A stretch of DNA of 5,094 bases, taken from assembly GCA_021795535.1 (NCBI GenBank), contig JAJYPG010000141.1, positions 1-5,094 on the forward strand, written 5' to 3'. Every line of letters begins with the position of its first letter. The first letter of the stretch is position 1. The stretch is from Planctomycetota bacterium (GTDB lineage Bacteria > Planctomycetota > Phycisphaerae > WQYP01). Below are positions 4,699-5,094 of the stretch, one piece after another. The translations under genes were made by a program, and so were the position numbers. The notes beneath the pieces were generated by a model. The model was not told the origin of the DNA, did not search any database, and worked only from the letters and a program-made list of their open reading frames with translations.

Positions 4699-5094
4699 TT
4701 ATTTGATCGGTCCCAGCCACGTTTGTACACGGCCCATTCCTGCAAGGCGAGCCAGTGTACGCATCGCGGAGTGGTTTGCCCGCACTTGTCGGACGGCTTT
4801 TACGCCCTGCTGGCGAATCGCCATAAGCAGCCCGCGCACTGGCTGGCGCAGGGTCCTTTCGCGGCCTATCTGAGAATTGATGTTTTTTATATCCTTCATC
4901 GCCCCGGAAATATTCTGGTTGTCACGAACTTTTTTTGTGGCTGATGCCAGCAATTTTCTGGTCTGCTTCATCAGCAAAACCATTGTGGGATGAGCCTTTA
5001 ACTCACGGGTCAGTGCCGCGGAAAGCCCGGTCGGATAGCCGGTCCAGAGAATCTTGCAATTGGGACCAACGATGAATGTGTCGGGTATGCTACG
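4699..5094 (-). CDS. Thioredoxin-like (TlpA/redoxin-type) protein, C-terminal part; 5' end beyond the window
   Basis: An open minus-strand frame runs from the right edge (5094) to TGA at 4699-4701, giving 131 visible residues. The first part, SIPDTFIVGPNCKILWTGYP (visible residues 2-21), matches the cis-proline strand and hairpin of thioredoxin-like redoxins of the TlpA/AhpC-TSA type, which typically read IP-x-x-F-I-V-x-x-x-G-K-I-x-W-x-G-x-P. A helix follows (LSAALTREL). The remaining about 95 residues are unusual for the family: they are rich in lysine and arginine, with KKVRDNQN, QIGRERTLRQ and VKAVRQVR segments, and may be helical. The CxxC centre would lie outside the window, so activity cannot be judged. 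An internal ATG at 4981-4983 exists, but the homology continues across it, so I treat the gene as partial. It converges with satP. Confidence 0.72.
   Translation of the reverse strand, partial: RSIPDTFIVGPNCKILWTGYPTGLSAALTRELKAHPTMVLLMKQTRKLLASATKKVRDNQNISGAMKDIKNINSQIGRERTLRQPVRGLLMAIRQQGVKAVRQVRANHSAMRTLARLAGMGRVQTWLGPIK

Noticed and set aside
4528..4944. Plus-strand frame of 138 codons after satP
   Set aside because: It overlaps the end of satP and lies antisense to the thioredoxin-like gene; composition is atypical and it has no domain.
1..5094. CRISPR array, tRNA, rRNA or insertion sequence
   Set aside because: I saw no regularly spaced repeats, cloverleaf, rRNA-like stretch, transposase motif or terminal inverted repeats.

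Overview
The window carries the start of a bacterial microcompartment (BMC) operon, a central-carbon gene, a small-acid transporter and the tail of a redox-like gene. The source looks like a bacterium of the PVC group (Planctomycetota, Verrucomicrobiota, Lentisphaerota or relatives). Two points suggest this. First, a PduL-type phosphotransacylase is followed directly by two BMC-H shell genes, with no diol dehydratase or glycyl-radical enzyme beside them. That arrangement resembles the Planctomycetes-Verrucomicrobia (PVM) type of BMC, known for fucose and rhamnose breakdown. Second, the glucose-6-phosphate isomerase has a C-terminal extension of about 55 residues. This placement is an inference from family knowledge, because no marker gene is present. 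Good Shine-Dalgarno sites precede most of the genes.

Layout from left to right. Positions 1-102 hold no gene that I can see. The minus-strand BMC operon reads pduL (1550-843), then BMC-H with a PduA-like pore (785-492), then BMC-H with a glycine-rich pore (366-103), and probably continues beyond the left edge. Two back-to-back inverted repeats sit between the two shell genes. Upstream of pduL lies an AT-rich control region (about 1600-1880). It holds a sigma70-like promoter, a perfect 10-bp tandem repeat in the promoter spacer, repeated TTTCCAA cores and an inverted repeat. Next to it is a remnant of a PIN-domain (VapC-like) ribonuclease gene (1887-2054), which abuts the stop codon of pgi. 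pgi (3655-2057, minus) is complete. Its roughly 380-bp divergent spacer with satP contains candidate promoters for both directions, a large hairpin and an operator-like palindrome. satP (4037-4618, plus) encodes an acetate/succinate-type transporter. It converges on a minus-strand thioredoxin-like gene whose 5' end is cut off by the right edge (4699-5094).

How the genes may fit together (inference): in the BMC, aldehyde is oxidised to acyl-CoA, and PduL turns acyl-CoA into acyl-phosphate while recycling CoA inside the shell. The acyl-phosphate then yields ATP and acetate or propionate in the cytosol. A nearby SatP-type carrier could move the acid product across the membrane. Pgi handles hexose phosphates and need not belong to the BMC pathway. 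I found no RNA gene, CRISPR array or complete mobile element. The PIN remnant is the only trace of mobile or accessory DNA.
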